Assembly (NCBI GenBank): GCA_023423935.1
Contig: JAFAEQ010000064.1
Location: 1-64,000, forward strand
Source: Pseudomonadota bacterium
GTDB taxonomy: Bacteria > Pseudomonadota > Gammaproteobacteria > Steroidobacterales > Steroidobacteraceae
Direction: 5' to 3'
DNA: 64,000 nucleotides
The position numbers and the translations under genes were made by a program. How positions within the stretch are numbered: the first letter of the stretch is position 1; each line of letters opens with the position of its first letter. Positions 21,913-31,680 of this stretch are shown here, piece by piece. Under the pieces are notes generated by a model, which worked only from the letters and a program-made list of their open reading frames with translations, was not told the origin of the DNA and made no database searches.

Positions 21913-22320
21913 TTGAGCAGTTCCACCCGTTACACGCGGCCGTTGTCGCCGTTCATGAGCTATCGCTGGCAGTACACGATGGCACTGTCGTTCCTGCATC
22001 GCGTGACCGGATGCGCGCTGTCGGTCGGCATGCTGCTGCTGGTCTACTGGCTGGTCGCGCTGGCCTCGGGTCGACAGGCGTATGCGGATGCGCAGGCGTT
22101 CTTCGCCAACGGCTTCATTCGCTTCACGCTCGTCGCGTTCTCGTTCGCATTCTTCTATCACCTGTTGAATGGCGTGCGACATCTCGTGTGGGATGCCGGC
22201 CACGGATTCGAACGCAAGACGGCGCGGATGAGCGGCTGGATCGCGTTCCTCGGCGCGGTCGCACTGACGCTCTTCTTCTGGTTTCTGATTCTCAGTCGTG
22301 GCAATGGAGGTGTGGCATGA
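21913..22320 (+). CDS. sdhC: Succinate dehydrogenase cytochrome b556 subunit
   Basis: SdhC is one of two membrane anchors that bind heme b and ubiquinone. The 135-residue protein begins with the family motif RPLSP, then SFLHRVTGCAL (quinone-site Ser/Arg region) and three membrane segments (near residues 25-50, 70-90, 108-128), with HLLNGVRHLVWD carrying the likely heme-ligand His. The TTG at 21913 has GGAG eight bases upstream; a GTG at 21904 lies inside that site. It overlaps sdhD by ATGA. Confidence 0.93.
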   Translation: MSSSTRYTRPLSPFMSYRWQYTMALSFLHRVTGCALSVGMLLLVYWLVALASGRQAYADAQAFFANGFIRFTLVAFSFAFFYHLLNGVRHLVWDAGHGFERKTARMSGWIAFLGAVALTLFFWFLILSRGNGGVA

Positions 22321-22703
22321 GCCTGCGTACCCCGATCGGGCGCGTGCTGGGCCTCGGCTCGGCCAAAGAAGGTGTGGGCCACTGGTGGACACAACGCGTG
22401 ACGTCCGTCGCGCTCGTGATCCTCGGGCTTTGGTTCGTGTCGGCGCTGCTGCGCCTGGATGATCTCAGTTACGGTGCGGTCGTTGCCTGGATGTCATCAC
22501 CCGTGAACGCGGTGCTGCTGGCGCTCCTGGTCGGAACGACTGCCTATCACTCGCAACTCGGCGTCCAGGTGGTCGTCGAGGATTACGTCGCGCATCACGG
22601 TGCGAAAGTCGCCGTGCTGCTCCTGCTCAACTTCCTTCATGTCGCTTTGGGTGCGCTGGGTGTCTTCGCCGTGCTGCGCATCGCGTTTGGGATGCCCGCA
22701 TGA
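22317..22703 (+). CDS. sdhD: Succinate dehydrogenase hydrophobic anchor subunit
   Basis: SdhD is the second membrane anchor of complex II. The 128-residue protein has the N-terminal motif [20 protein letters not shown] and three membrane segments (about 27-45, 58-76, 97-120), with [15 protein letters not shown] holding the likely heme and quinone contacts. Both ends overlap neighbours by ATGA, so sdhC-D-A are tightly coupled. Confidence 0.92.
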   Translation: MSLRTPIGRVLGLGSAKEGVGHWWTQRVTSVALVILGLWFVSALLRLDDLSYGAVVAWMSSPVNAVLLALLVGTTAYHSQLGVQVVVEDYVAHHGAKVAVLLLLNFLHVALGALGVFAVLRIAFGMPA

Positions 22704-24484
22704 GTGCATACGAATTCATCGATCACTATTACGACGTCGTCGTCGTCGGCGCCGGTGGCGCGGGACTGCGCGCGACATTCGGTCTTGCGCATTCCGGTCT
22801 GTCCACGGCGTGTATCACGAAGGTCTTTCCGACTCGCAGTCACACGGTTGCAGCACAGGGCGGTATCAGCGCTGCGCTCGGCAACATGGGTGAGGACGAC
22901 TGGCGCTGGCACATGTACGACACCGTCAAGGGATCGGACTGGCTGGGCGATCAGGATGCGATCGAGTTCATGTGCAAGGAAGCGCCGGGTGCAGTGATCG
23001 AGCTCGAGCACTACGGTGTGCCGTTCTCACGTACCGAAGATGGACGCATCTATCAGCGTCCGTTCGGCGGTATGACGACGCGTTTCGGGCAAGGCACGGC
23101 TCAGCGCACCTGCGCTGCGGCCGATCGCACCGGTCACGCCATGCTGCATACCCTGTATCAGCAGGCGCTGCGACACGAAGCGCAGTTCTTCATCGAGTAC
23201 TTTGCCGTCGACCTGATCATGGAGAACAGTGAGTGCCGCGGTGTGGTCGCCATCAACATGGCCGACGGCACGGTGCATCGATTCATCGGTCACAAGACCG
23301 TTCTCGCGACGGGCGGCTACGGTCGCGCGTACTTCTCCTGTACTTCTGCGCACACATGCACAGGAGATGGCGGCGGCATGGTGTTGCGTGCCGGACTGCC
23401 GATGCAGGACATGGAGTTCGTGCAGTTCCATCCGACCGGCATCTACGGGGCAGGCTGTCTGATCACCGAAGGCGTGCGTGGCGAAGGCGGCATCCTGCGC
23501 AACTCGGCGGGCGAGCGTTTCATGGAACGCTATGCGCCGAATGCCAAAGACCTCGCCTCGCGCGATGTCGTGAGCCGCGCAATGACCATCGAGATTCGCG
23601 AAGGTCGCGGCGTCGGTCAGCACAAGGATCACATCTTCCTGCACCTGGAACATCTCGGCGCGGACACCATCCACGAGAAACTTCCTGGCATTGCCGAGAC
23701 GGCGAAGATCTTCGCAGGCGTGGATGTGACCCGTCAGCCGATTCCTGTATTGCCGACGGTGCACTACAACATGGGTGGCATCCCGGCGAACTATCACGGC
23801 GAAGTCGTCACGCTGAAGAACGGCAGTCCCGACACGGTAGTCCCCGGATTGATGGCGGTGGGCGAAGCCGCTTGCGTCTCGGTGCACGGTGCGAACCGAC
23901 TCGGTTCGAACTCGCTGCTCGACCTCGTGGTCTTCGGTCGCGAAGCCGCGCGCTACTGCGCCGAGACGGTCAAACCCGGTACCAAGCACCGTCCGCTGCC
24001 TGCCGATGCGGGCGAGCTCGCAGTAAGCCGCATCGACAAGTTGCGCTATGCCAAGGGGTCGCTGCGCACCGCCGACATCCGGTTGAACATGCAGAGGGTG
24101 ATGCAGGGACATGCTGCCGTCTTCCGCACGGGCGAGTCGCTGGAGGAGGGCGTACAGAAGCTCTCCGAGGTGTTCAATTCGTTCGCCGAAGTGAACGTGA
24201 GCGATCGCGGGATGGTGTGGAACACTGATCTGATCGAAACGCTCGAGCTCGACAACTTGCTCGGGCAGGCGGTGGCGACGATGCATTCGGCGCGCAATCG
24301 CGAGGAAAGTCGCGGCGCCCATGCGCGCGAAGACTTCCCGAATCGCGACGATCAGAACTGGATGAAGCACACGCTGTCGTGGGTGACCGAGCACGGCGAT
24401 GTGCAGATCGACTATCGGCCCGTGCACCTGAACACGCTCACGAGCGATGTCGAACCCGTGCCGCCGAAGGCGAGAACCTACTGA
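22700..24484 (+). CDS. sdhA: Succinate dehydrogenase flavoprotein subunit
   Basis: SdhA oxidises succinate to fumarate and carries covalent FAD. The 594-residue protein has the dinucleotide motif [13 protein letters not shown] (residues 13-25) and [10 protein letters not shown], where His48 is the expected FAD attachment site. HNMGG-type substrate residues appear in [16 protein letters not shown]. The sequence looks closer to the alphaproteobacterial/mitochondrial type than to E. coli SdhA (my impression, not an alignment), in keeping with the SDHAF4-like gene upstream. Confidence 0.97.
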   Translation: MSAYEFIDHYYDVVVVGAGGAGLRATFGLAHSGLSTACITKVFPTRSHTVAAQGGISAALGNMGEDDWRWHMYDTVKGSDWLGDQDAIEFMCKEAPGAVIELEHYGVPFSRTEDGRIYQRPFGGMTTRFGQGTAQRTCAAADRTGHAMLHTLYQQALRHEAQFFIEYFAVDLIMENSECRGVVAINMADGTVHRFIGHKTVLATGGYGRAYFSCTSAHTCTGDGGGMVLRAGLPMQDMEFVQFHPTGIYGAGCLITEGVRGEGGILRNSAGERFMERYAPNAKDLASRDVVSRAMTIEIREGRGVGQHKDHIFLHLEHLGADTIHEKLPGIAETAKIFAGVDVTRQPIPVLPTVHYNMGGIPANYHGEVVTLKNGSPDTVVPGLMAVGEAACVSVHGANRLGSNSLLDLVVFGREAARYCAETVKPGTKHRPLPADAGELAVSRIDKLRYAKGSLRTADIRLNMQRVMQGHAAVFRTGESLEEGVQKLSEVFNSFAEVNVSDRGMVWNTDLIETLELDNLLGQAVATMHSARNREESRGAHAREDFPNRDDQNWMKHTLSWVTEHGDVQIDYRPVHLNTLTSDVEPVPPKARTY

Positions 24485-24530
24485 GTGCTATCCAGCTGCT
24501 AGTCACCAGTCTGCTAGCCAGAGAAGAAAC

Positions 24531-25313
24531 ATGGCCCAATTTCGTCTGCCTCCGAACTCCCGGATTCAACCCGGTAAGTCCTTCAATGCTCCCGCGGGTG
24601 CGAAGCAGGTGCGCACGTTCCGGATCTATCGGTTCGATCCGGAGGCCGGCACGAACCCCCGCGTCGACAGCTACGAAGTCGACATGGCGAGCTGCGGACC
24701 GATGGTTCTGGACGCGCTGATCAAGATCAAGAACGAGATCGATCCGACGCTGACGTTCCGCCGCTCGTGCCGCGAGGGCATCTGCGGCTCATGCGCGATG
24801 AACATCGATGGCGTGAATACGCTCGCCTGCACCAAGGCGTGCGACGACGTGAAGGGCGACGTGAAGATCTATCCGCTGCCGCATATGCCGGTGGTGAAGG
24901 ATCTGGTTCCGGATCTGACCACGTTCTATGCGCAGTACGCATCCGTGAAGCCGTGGCTGCAGACGCGCTCGCCTGCACCGCCGGATCGCGAACGTCTGCA
25001 ATCGAAGGAAGATCAGGAAAAGATCGACCGCCCGTCGGCCTGCATCCTGTGCGCGTGCTGTTCGACCTCCTGCCCGAGCTACTGGTGGAACGGCGATCGC
25101 TACCTGGGACCTGCGGCGCTGCTGGCAGCCTACCGATGGATCATCGACACGCGCGATGAAGCCACCGGTGAGCGGCTCGATGCGCTCGAGGATCCCTTCA
25201 AGCTGTATCGCTGCCACACGATCATGAACTGCACGGAGGCGTGCCCCAAGGATCTGAATCCGGCCAAGGCCATTGCCGAGATCAAGAAGCTGATCGCGGA
25301 ACGTCGCCACTGA
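24531..25313 (+). CDS. sdhB: Succinate dehydrogenase iron-sulfur subunit
   Basis: SdhB carries electrons from FAD to ubiquinone through three clusters. In the 260-residue protein the 2Fe-2S ligands lie in [15 protein letters not shown] and the following LAC. The 4Fe-4S and 3Fe-4S ligands lie in [16 protein letters not shown] and [17 protein letters not shown]. The start at 24531 gives a normal N-terminus. A 46-base spacer with a tandem-like CAGCTGCTAG / CAGTCTGCTAG separates it from sdhA. Confidence 0.97.
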   Translation: MAQFRLPPNSRIQPGKSFNAPAGAKQVRTFRIYRFDPEAGTNPRVDSYEVDMASCGPMVLDALIKIKNEIDPTLTFRRSCREGICGSCAMNIDGVNTLACTKACDDVKGDVKIYPLPHMPVVKDLVPDLTTFYAQYASVKPWLQTRSPAPPDRERLQSKEDQEKIDRPSACILCACCSTSCPSYWWNGDRYLGPAALLAAYRWIIDTRDEATGERLDALEDPFKLYRCHTIMNCTEACPKDLNPAKAIAEIKKLIAERRH

Positions 25314-25423
25314 TTCGGGATCTGGATGTGGTCCTTCTGGGCAAGTGATCAGCACTCAGAAGGGCCAGGCTGACCGCTGGCGAGTCGCATGCGGTCGCAG
25401 GTTCGGGCAGAATCGCGCCGCTC

Positions 25424-25690
25424 ATGTCTGAACCCATCAATACAACTGCCGTCTCGCACCTCGCTCGTCTGCGCTGGCGTTGCCGTCGCGGAATGCGCGA
25501 GCTCGACGTGGTGCTGCAGCGCTATCTCGAACAACATTACGTGCATGCACCCGCCCGCGAGCAGCAAGCGTTCGAAGCGTTGCTCGAGCAGCAGGATCCG
25601 CAATTAATGGGATTCTTGATGGGGCGCGAACAACCTTCCGATCCGGATCAAGCGCGTGTCATCGCCCGGCTGTCCCACGCTGGTGCTTGA
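25424..25690 (+). CDS. sdhE: FAD assembly factor SdhE
   Basis: SdhE (YgfY; SDHAF2/Sdh5 in mitochondria) promotes covalent attachment of FAD to SdhA. The 88-residue helical protein has the essential RGMRELD motif (RGxxE) near residue 22. It follows sdhB by 110 bases. The gap holds a weak inverted repeat (CCTTCTG with CAGAAGG) but no clear terminator. It overlaps the ygfX-like gene. Confidence 0.94.
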   Translation: MSEPINTTAVSHLARLRWRCRRGMRELDVVLQRYLEQHYVHAPAREQQAFEALLEQQDPQLMGFLMGREQPSDPDQARVIARLSHAGA

Positions 25691-26153
25691 CCTGCGTTCG
25701 CGCAGGTTCGATCGGCGACTCGTCCTTACGCTGGCCGCGATCGCCTCGTGCGCGCCCGTACTTCTCGTTCACCTCTGCGGCATAGCGGTGGCGCTCGGCG
25801 CGGCGCTCCTCATTTTCGGCACTTGTGTACTCACGCTGATTCGAGCCGGATGGGTCGGACCGCGATCGTTGATACGGGCGGCATGGCAACCCGAGGGTCA
25901 CTGGATTCTGACCGAACCGTCCGGTCGGTCGGTGACTGCCGCTTTGCAACCTTCGGCAAGAATGAGTCCATTTGCTGTCTGGCTTCGCTGGACAGTCGTA
26001 GAGGAGGAAACGACGCCTGCCTGCGGAGCGTCGCCGGTCGTTCTGCTGACGCGATGGGACCTGCCAGCCCATGACTTCCGTCGGCTGCTGGTTCGTCTGC
26101 GCATCGATCGTTCACAATGGCATCCGCTGGCAACTTCGCTTTCCCATTCATGA
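25656..26153 (+). CDS. YgfX-like membrane protein
   Basis: The protein of up to 165 residues has two closely spaced membrane segments (about 20-60, LVLTLAAIASCAPVLLV and ALGAALLIFGTCVLTLI) and a soluble C-terminal half ending in FRRLLVRLRI, the YgfX (CptA) layout. In E. coli ygfX is the partner gene of sdhE and was described as a toxin acting on FtsZ and MreB; in other bacteria it looks like an sdhE-associated membrane protein. The GTG at 25656 overlaps sdhE by 35 bases; a GTG at 25683 overlaps less. Neither has a clear ribosome-binding site. Confidence 0.7.
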   Translation: MSSPGCPTLVLDLRSRRFDRRLVLTLAAIASCAPVLLVHLCGIAVALGAALLIFGTCVLTLIRAGWVGPRSLIRAAWQPEGHWILTEPSGRSVTAALQPSARMSPFAVWLRWTVVEEETTPACGASPVVLLTRWDLPAHDFRRLLVRLRIDRSQWHPLATSLSHS

Positions 26154-26222
26154 TTCGTTCGCCGCTCGATCCAATGTGTGACGGCACTCTCAAGCACTGC
26201 GTTATGAAATGCGGTGACGGGC

Positions 26223-26249
26223 GAACTTTCCAGAACGCCTCCGGTCTAT
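26223..26249 (+). promoter_or_regulatory. Predicted sigma-E promoter of rpoE
   Basis: GAACTT (26223-26228), 16 bases, then TCTAT (26245-26249) preceded by GG matches the RpoE/AlgU consensus (GGAACTT, 16-17, TCTGA/TCTAA). It lies 70 bases before the rpoE ATG, so rpoE probably activates its own operon, as in E. coli and Pseudomonas. Confidence 0.65.
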
Positions 26250-26319
26250 CCGAGCAACCTCGCGTCAGTGCCAGGCCAGCGTGTGCACCGGACCGGACGT
26301 CCGGCGGGGTTGCGGGTCA

Positions 26320-26895
26320 ATGATCCAGGACGACAATGACCAGCAACTTGTCCAGCGGGTGCAGAAGGGCGACAAGGCCGCCTTCGACCTGCTGGTCAGA
26401 AAGTACCAGCACCGGGTCCTGAAACTCGTGAGCAGGTTCGTGAACGATGCCGCCGAAGCGGAGGACGTGGCGCAGGAAGCCTTTCTGAAGGCATACCGTG
26501 CGCTGCCGGCGTTTCGGGGCGATAGTGCGTTCTATACGTGGCTGTATCGGATTGCGATCAACACGGCGAAGAACACACTGGTGTCGAACCGCCGACGGCC
26601 GATCGACTTCGACCTGGACCTCCAGGATCCGGAACAACACGACCGGCAGGCGTTGTTGAAGGATGCGGATACCCCGGAGGGTGTCCTGCTGACGGACGAG
26701 ATTCGCGGCGTGGTGGAACGCGCGCTGGAACAGCTGCCCGATGACCTGCGTACGGCCATCGTGCTGCGCGAACTGGAAGGCTTGTCATACGAAGAGATTG
26801 CAGAAGCGATGGATTGTCCGGTCGGTACGGTTCGGTCGCGCATTTTCCGGGCGCGCGAGGCGATCGACAAAAAGTTGAAACCGTTGCTGGATTGA
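26320..26895 (+). CDS. rpoE: RNA polymerase sigma-E factor
   Basis: RpoE (AlgU) directs the response to misfolded envelope proteins. The 191-residue protein, exactly E. coli length, has sigma region 2 (EDVAQEAFLKAYRALPAFRG, FYTWLYRIAINTAKN) and region 4 (YEEIAEAMDCPVGTVRSRIFRARE). The ATG at 26320 gives the family start MIQDDNDQQLVQ. It heads the rpoE-rseA-rseB operon. Confidence 0.98.
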   Translation: MIQDDNDQQLVQRVQKGDKAAFDLLVRKYQHRVLKLVSRFVNDAAEAEDVAQEAFLKAYRALPAFRGDSAFYTWLYRIAINTAKNTLVSNRRRPIDFDLDLQDPEQHDRQALLKDADTPEGVLLTDEIRGVVERALEQLPDDLRTAIVLRELEGLSYEEIAEAMDCPVGTVRSRIFRAREAIDKKLKPLLD

Positions 26896-26956
26896 TTACG
26901 GTTGATTCGTGAGCGGCTGGGTTCCTGAGCGATTGAGTGCAGGTGGTGAAGCGGAT

Positions 26957-27631
26957 ATGACCGACGCGGTGAAAGAGCAGCTTTCGGCTTGTCTGGATGG
27001 CCAGCTACCAGAAGGTGAGCTCGACCTGATGCTCAAGCGGGTGCAGCGCGATCGCGAGCTGCGGCGGACCCTGGACGGCTACTCGCTGATCGGCGAATCG
27101 CTGCGCGGAAATGCCGTGCGTGCCTCCTCCGGCTTTGCGGATCGGATCTCGGAAGCCATTGCTGCCGAACCTGCGTTGCACGGTGCTCCGATGCATCTGC
27201 CTCGCGAACGAATGATGCGCTGGTTGCGTCCGGTGGGCGGTCTCGCGGTCGCCGCGAGTGTTGCGGCTGTGGCAGTGCTTTCTTTCAGGCCGCCCACGTC
27301 TGCAGACCAGCACGTTGCCCGAATCGTGACCGATACTCCTCAGCCCGATGACGCGTCTGCGAGCTACACGGTCCCCACGAACTTCGACCGCGGCACGGCC
27401 TTCGTGCCGGCCGCCCGACTGACCAACTACGTCGTGGCGCATAGCGAATATTCCTCGCCGCTGGCCCGCAGGACGGTCTTGAGCGGCGTGCTTTCGGACG
27501 ATCAGGACTCCGACTCGGAGAATCCGCAGGTCGAGGCCGATGTGCATATATCGGGCACGCCATCCACTTCAAAGGACCCTGCGTCCGGGGCCTCAGCGCC
27601 CGCACGTGAATCAGTGGAGTGGCCGCATTGA
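26957..27631 (+). CDS. rseA: Anti-sigma-E factor RseA/MucA
   Basis: RseA is an inner-membrane protein that holds RpoE inactive until it is cut by site-1 and site-2 proteases. The 224-residue protein has the cytoplasmic anti-sigma domain (residues 1-75, EQLSACLDGQLPEGELDLML), one membrane segment (about 97-113, GGLAVAASVAAVAVLSF) and a periplasmic tail rich in Ser, Pro and Asp. I chose the ATG at 26957; a GTG at 26909 is possible. It overlaps rseB by one base (TGATG). Confidence 0.93.
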   Translation: MTDAVKEQLSACLDGQLPEGELDLMLKRVQRDRELRRTLDGYSLIGESLRGNAVRASSGFADRISEAIAAEPALHGAPMHLPRERMMRWLRPVGGLAVAASVAAVAVLSFRPPTSADQHVARIVTDTPQPDDASASYTVPTNFDRGTAFVPAARLTNYVVAHSEYSSPLARRTVLSGVLSDDQDSDSENPQVEADVHISGTPSTSKDPASGASAPARESVEWPH

Positions 27632-28662
27632 TGAAGCTGCTTCGCTACTGCTTCGTGGCATTGTGTTGCGCGGTGCTGCCCGCGCATGCAAGCGATCCTG
27701 AGGCACGGGCGTGGCTCGAGCGCATGTCGCGTGCGCTATCGAGCCAGAGCTATGACGGCCGTTTCTTTCATCTGCGGCAGTCCAAGTCGGAGTCGATGCG
27801 CATCATCCATCGTGTCGATTCCAAAGGGCGGATCACCGAAAGACTGGTGTCCCTCGATGGCAGCGGGCGCGAGATCATTCGCAACGACAAAGAAGTCATT
27901 TGCTACCTGCCCGACAAGAAAATCGTTCTGGTCGAGAAGCGCACGGAGAACAACTCGCTGGTGTCGGCATTGCCCGTCTACAACGAGGCGCTCGAATCGC
28001 TCTACAAAATCGAGCGGTCGGGTGGGGTGGTGAAGGCGCTCGGTCGCAGGACTCAGATCATCGAAGTGCAGCCACGCGATCAATATCGTTATGGCTATCG
28101 ACTCTGGCTCGATCAGGAAACGGCGATGCCGCTGAAGTCGCAGCTCTGTGACAACAACGGCAACGTCATCGAACAGATCCTGTTTGCAGAGCTCAATCTG
28201 CGCGAGCGCATTCCCACGGATGAACTGAAGGCATCGATCAGCGGTGAAGGTTATCGCTGGATCCGCCAGGACGAAGCAGCTGCCGCCCGTATGCCCAATG
28301 CCGTCATGGGTTACAGCGTCACGCGCCTGCCGGCCGGATTCAAACTGACCACATGGCGGATGCAGATCATTGCTGGCTCGCCGCGGCCGGTGCGCCATCT
28401 CGTCTATTCCGACGGTCTGGCTTCGGTTTCGGTGTTCATCGAGCCGCGCGATGACCAGGCGGCACCGCTGCACGGGTTGTCCAAAGTGGGGGCGGCGTTT
28501 GCCTTTACCCGCAATCTGGATGGCCATCAGGTCATCGCGGTGGGCGAGGTGCCTGCAGCGACGGTTGAAGCGATTGCCGCAGGCGTGACGCGTCAGGATG
28601 TTGCCCCCGAGGAGGCTCCTGCACCCGCAGCAAGCCAGCCGCAGCCTGCACCCGCCCATTGA
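27631..28662 (+). CDS. rseB: Sigma-E regulatory protein RseB/MucB
   Basis: RseB binds the periplasmic tail of RseA and blocks its cleavage until lipid or LPS signals displace it. The 343-residue protein has a signal peptide cut after PAHA (about residue 18), an N-terminal LolA/LppX-like domain (about 20-200) and a smaller C-terminal domain (about 220-320). The Ala/Pro/Gln-rich end is probably disordered. It starts within the rseA stop. Confidence 0.95.
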   Translation: MKLLRYCFVALCCAVLPAHASDPEARAWLERMSRALSSQSYDGRFFHLRQSKSESMRIIHRVDSKGRITERLVSLDGSGREIIRNDKEVICYLPDKKIVLVEKRTENNSLVSALPVYNEALESLYKIERSGGVVKALGRRTQIIEVQPRDQYRYGYRLWLDQETAMPLKSQLCDNNGNVIEQILFAELNLRERIPTDELKASISGEGYRWIRQDEAAAARMPNAVMGYSVTRLPAGFKLTTWRMQIIAGSPRPVRHLVYSDGLASVSVFIEPRDDQAAPLHGLSKVGAAFAFTRNLDGHQVIAVGEVPAATVEAIAAGVTRQDVAPEEAPAPAASQPQPAPAH

Positions 28663-28684
28663 TTCTCCCGAGGCCCGATCGAGC

Positions 28685-28924
28685 ATGACAGCCTGGACTG
28701 TCTACACACGTCCCGGCTGCACGCTGTGCGAAGAACTCCTGGTGGAGCTGGCGGAACTCCTGGGTGATGAGGAGGCGGCCCGAGTGGCCGTCGTCGACAT
28801 CACCGATAACCCCGATCTCGAGTCGAAATACGCCAGACGCATCCCCGTACTGACTGCGGACGGCGATTTCGTCTGCGCCTACCGTCTGGACCGGGATCGG
28901 GTAAAAGCCTATCTGACGTCCTGA
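28685..28924 (+). CDS. Glutaredoxin-family thiol protein
   Basis: The 79-residue protein is a minimal thioredoxin-fold domain with the active site RPGCTLCEELL (CxxC), a cis-proline region RRIPVLT and the C-terminal YRLDRDRVKAYL, typical of the DUF836/glutaredoxin 2-like group. Its substrate is unknown. The ATG at 28685 is 23 bases after rseB. It occupies the position where mucD/degP stands in Pseudomonas. Confidence 0.85.
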   Translation: MTAWTVYTRPGCTLCEELLVELAELLGDEEAARVAVVDITDNPDLESKYARRIPVLTADGDFVCAYRLDRDRVKAYLTS

Positions 28925-28971
28925 TGCGGCCCCGGTCCGGCGGTATTCCGTACCTGATCCGGCCCCTCCGC

Positions 28972-28977
28972 TATAAT
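28972..28977 (+). promoter_or_regulatory. Perfect -10 element before lepA
   Basis: TATAAT, followed by CCGCCGCCC, lies 33 bases before the lepA ATG. The -35 region at 17 bases (CGTACC) is poor, so strength is uncertain. Confidence 0.45.
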
Positions 28978-29010
28978 CCGCCGCCCTTTCGCACAGCCAG
29001 CTGACCTTTG

Positions 29011-30807
29011 ATGAAGCTGATCCGCAACTTTTCCATTATCGCGCACGTCGATCACGGCAAATCCACGCTGGCAGACCGCTTCATCCAACTATGCGGGGGC
29101 CTGGAAGCCCGCGAGATGGAAAGTCAGGTGCTCGACTCGATGGCCCTCGAACGCGAGCGCGGCATCACGATCAAGGCGCAGAGCGTGTCCTTGCGCTATC
29201 GGGCGCGGGACGGGCAGACCTACCAGCTGAACCTGATCGATACCCCCGGACACGTCGACTTCTCCTATGAAGTGAGCCGCTCGCTGGCCGCCTGCGAAGG
29301 CGCGCTGCTGGTCGTCGACGCCGCGCAGGGCGTCGAAGCGCAGAGCGTTGCGAACTGCTACACCGCGCTCGAGCAGGGACTTGAGGTGGTGCCGGTACTG
29401 AACAAAATCGATCTGCCTTCGGCGGATCCGGACCGGGTGATCAAGGAGATCGAAGAGATCATCGGTATCGAAGCCTCCGATGCGTTGCGAGTGAGCGCCA
29501 AGACGGGCGAGGGCGTCGCGGACCTGCTCGAAGAACTGGTGCGGCGGGTGCCGCCACCCAAAGGCGATCCGGACGCGCCGCTGCAGGCGCTCATCATCGA
29601 CTCGTGGTTCGACAACTATGTCGGCGTCGTATCGCTCGTACGCGTGATGAACGGCTCACTGAAAACCGGCGCGAAGATTCGCGTCTGGTCGACGGGTCGT
29701 GCCCATACGGTCGACAAGCTCGGGCGCTTCACGCCGAAGTCGCTCGCCACCGAGTCGCTCGAGACCGGCGAAGTGGGCTTCGTGATCGCCGGTATCAAGG
29801 AGATCAATGGTGCGCCGGTCGGTGACACCATCACGTTGGATGCCCGACCCTCATCGGCACCGCTCGCGGGATTCAAACAAGTACAACCTCGCGTGTTCGC
29901 CGGGGTATTTCCGGTGAATGCAGAAGACTATGAATCCTTCCGCGACGCGCTCGCGAAGTTGAAGCTCAACGACTCCGCCTTGCATTACGAACCCGAAGTC
30001 TCCGGCGCGCTCGGGTTCGGCTTTCGTTGCGGCTTCCTCGGTCTTCTGCACATGGATATCGTGCAGGAGCGTTTGGAGCGCGAGTACAACCTCGACCTGA
30101 TCACCAGTGCGCCGACGGTCGTGTACGAGATCCTGCGTACCGACGGCACTCTGGTCTACGTGGACAATCCGGCGAAGCTGCCGCCCAGCAACGAAATCGA
30201 GGATCTGCGCGAGCCGATCATCACCGCGAACATGCTGCTGCCGCCGGAGTACGTCGGCGCGGTCATGAAGCTGTGTACCGAGAAGCGGGGCAGGCAGATC
30301 AAAATGCTCTACGTGGGCAGTCAGGTCTCCATGCAATGGGAGATGCCGCTCGCCGAGGTGGTGCTCGATTTCTTCGATCGGCTCAAATCGGTGAGCCGCG
30401 GTTATGCCTCGTTCGATTACGAGTTCAACCGGTTCGAGTCCGCACCGCTGGTGCGTCTGGATGTGCTCATCAATGGCGATCGCGTGGATGCGCTCTCGAT
30501 CATCGTGCATCGTGACAATGCGTATACGCGCGGTCGCGAGCTCGTCGACAAGATGCAGGAGCTCATTCCGCGTCAGATGTTCGAAGTCGCCATTCAGGCC
30601 GCCATCGGCAGCAACGTGGTTGCACGCGCAACGGTCAAGGCACTGCGCAAGAATGTGACCGCGAAGTGCTACGGCGGCGATGCGAGCCGCAAGCGTAAGC
30701 TCCTCGAAAAGCAAAAAGAGGGTAAGAAGCGCATGAAGCAGGTCGGCACCGTCGAGATCCCGCAGGAAGCGTTCCTTGCGGTCCTCAAGATCGGCAAGGA
30801 AAAGTGA
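29011..30807 (+). CDS. lepA: Elongation factor 4 (LepA)
   Basis: LepA is a ribosomal GTPase that helps 30S biogenesis and back-translocation. The 598-residue protein has the G1 motif [13 protein letters not shown], the switch [24 protein letters not shown], and the LepA-specific C-terminal domain ending [17 protein letters not shown]. The ATG at 29011 gives [12 protein letters not shown]. It nearly abuts lepB, its classical operon partner. Confidence 0.98.
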   Translation: MKLIRNFSIIAHVDHGKSTLADRFIQLCGGLEAREMESQVLDSMALERERGITIKAQSVSLRYRARDGQTYQLNLIDTPGHVDFSYEVSRSLAACEGALLVVDAAQGVEAQSVANCYTALEQGLEVVPVLNKIDLPSADPDRVIKEIEEIIGIEASDALRVSAKTGEGVADLLEELVRRVPPPKGDPDAPLQALIIDSWFDNYVGVVSLVRVMNGSLKTGAKIRVWSTGRAHTVDKLGRFTPKSLATESLETGEVGFVIAGIKEINGAPVGDTITLDARPSSAPLAGFKQVQPRVFAGVFPVNAEDYESFRDALAKLKLNDSALHYEPEVSGALGFGFRCGFLGLLHMDIVQERLEREYNLDLITSAPTVVYEILRTDGTLVYVDNPAKLPPSNEIEDLREPIITANMLLPPEYVGAVMKLCTEKRGRQIKMLYVGSQVSMQWEMPLAEVVLDFFDRLKSVSRGYASFDYEFNRFESAPLVRLDVLINGDRVDALSIIVHRDNAYTRGRELVDKMQELIPRQMFEVAIQAAIGSNVVARATVKALRKNVTAKCYGGDASRKRKLLEKQKEGKKRMKQVGTVEIPQEAFLAVLKIGKEK

Positions 30808-30812
30808 GCCCC

Positions 30813-31616
30813 ATGATTTTCGATTTCTCGTTCATCCTCACGGTGGCGACGCTCATCACGGGCGTGATCTGGGCGCTCGACACCTGGCTGTGGAAGCCCC
30901 AGCGCGTTCAGGCTGCAGTGGCCGCGGGCGGCACTGCAGAGCAGGCGCGCGAGCCAGTGGTGGTCGAGTACGCCCGGTCGTTCTTCCCCGTGATCCTGAT
31001 CGTGCTCTTGATCCGCTCGTTCCTGTTCGAGCCTTTCCGCATCCCGTCCGACTCGATGATGCCCACGCTCCTCGACGGCGATTTCATTTTTGTGAACAAG
31101 TTCGCCTACGGACTGCGTCTGCCCGTGCTCAATTCCAAGATCGTGAGCGTCGGCGAACCCAAGCGGGGTGACGTCATCGTGTTCCGGCTGCCGAGCGATC
31201 CTTCGGTGAACTACATCAAGCGACTGGTGGGATTACCCGGCGACCACATTTCGGTGCGCTCGGATCGCCTCTACATCAACGGTCAACTGATGCCGGTGCA
31301 ATTGAAAGGTCCTTATATGGGTCCTCGGAACACCGATGCACAAGCCGATGCGATCGAGGCCATCGAGGACCTGGACGGCGTCGAACACCGCGTTTTGTAC
31401 ATTCCCGGGCGTGGACCTGCTGACTACGATGCAGTCGTACCGGCCGGACATTACTTCTTCATGGGCGACAATCGCGACAACAGTCAGGACAGCCGGTTCG
31501 ACCGCGTGGGATTCGTTCCGGAAGGCAATCTGGTCGGCAAGGCGGTGCGGATCTGGCTGAACTGGGATCTCCCTGGCGCGCCAATCTGGAATCGCATCGG
31601 CGATCCGATCCGCTAA
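30813..31616 (+). CDS. lepB: Signal peptidase I
   Basis: LepB removes signal peptides from exported proteins. The 267-residue protein has two N-terminal membrane segments (about 5-22 and 53-70) and the catalytic Ser in IPSDSMMPTLLDGDF. The general-base Lys lies in VNYIKRLVGLPGD, and the C-terminal box is FFMGDNRDNSQDSR. I chose ATG 30813 (MIFDFSFIL matches relatives) over a GTG at 30804 that overlaps lepA. Confidence 0.96.
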   Translation: MIFDFSFILTVATLITGVIWALDTWLWKPQRVQAAVAAGGTAEQAREPVVVEYARSFFPVILIVLLIRSFLFEPFRIPSDSMMPTLLDGDFIFVNKFAYGLRLPVLNSKIVSVGEPKRGDVIVFRLPSDPSVNYIKRLVGLPGDHISVRSDRLYINGQLMPVQLKGPYMGPRNTDAQADAIEAIEDLDGVEHRVLYIPGRGPADYDAVVPAGHYFFMGDNRDNSQDSRFDRVGFVPEGNLVGKAVRIWLNWDLPGAPIWNRIGDPIR

Positions 31617-31680
31617 AGCGGTGCCACGCACTTCAAGGCTCCTCGACAATAGCAACGAACATCTCGGGCAGGAGTATTCG

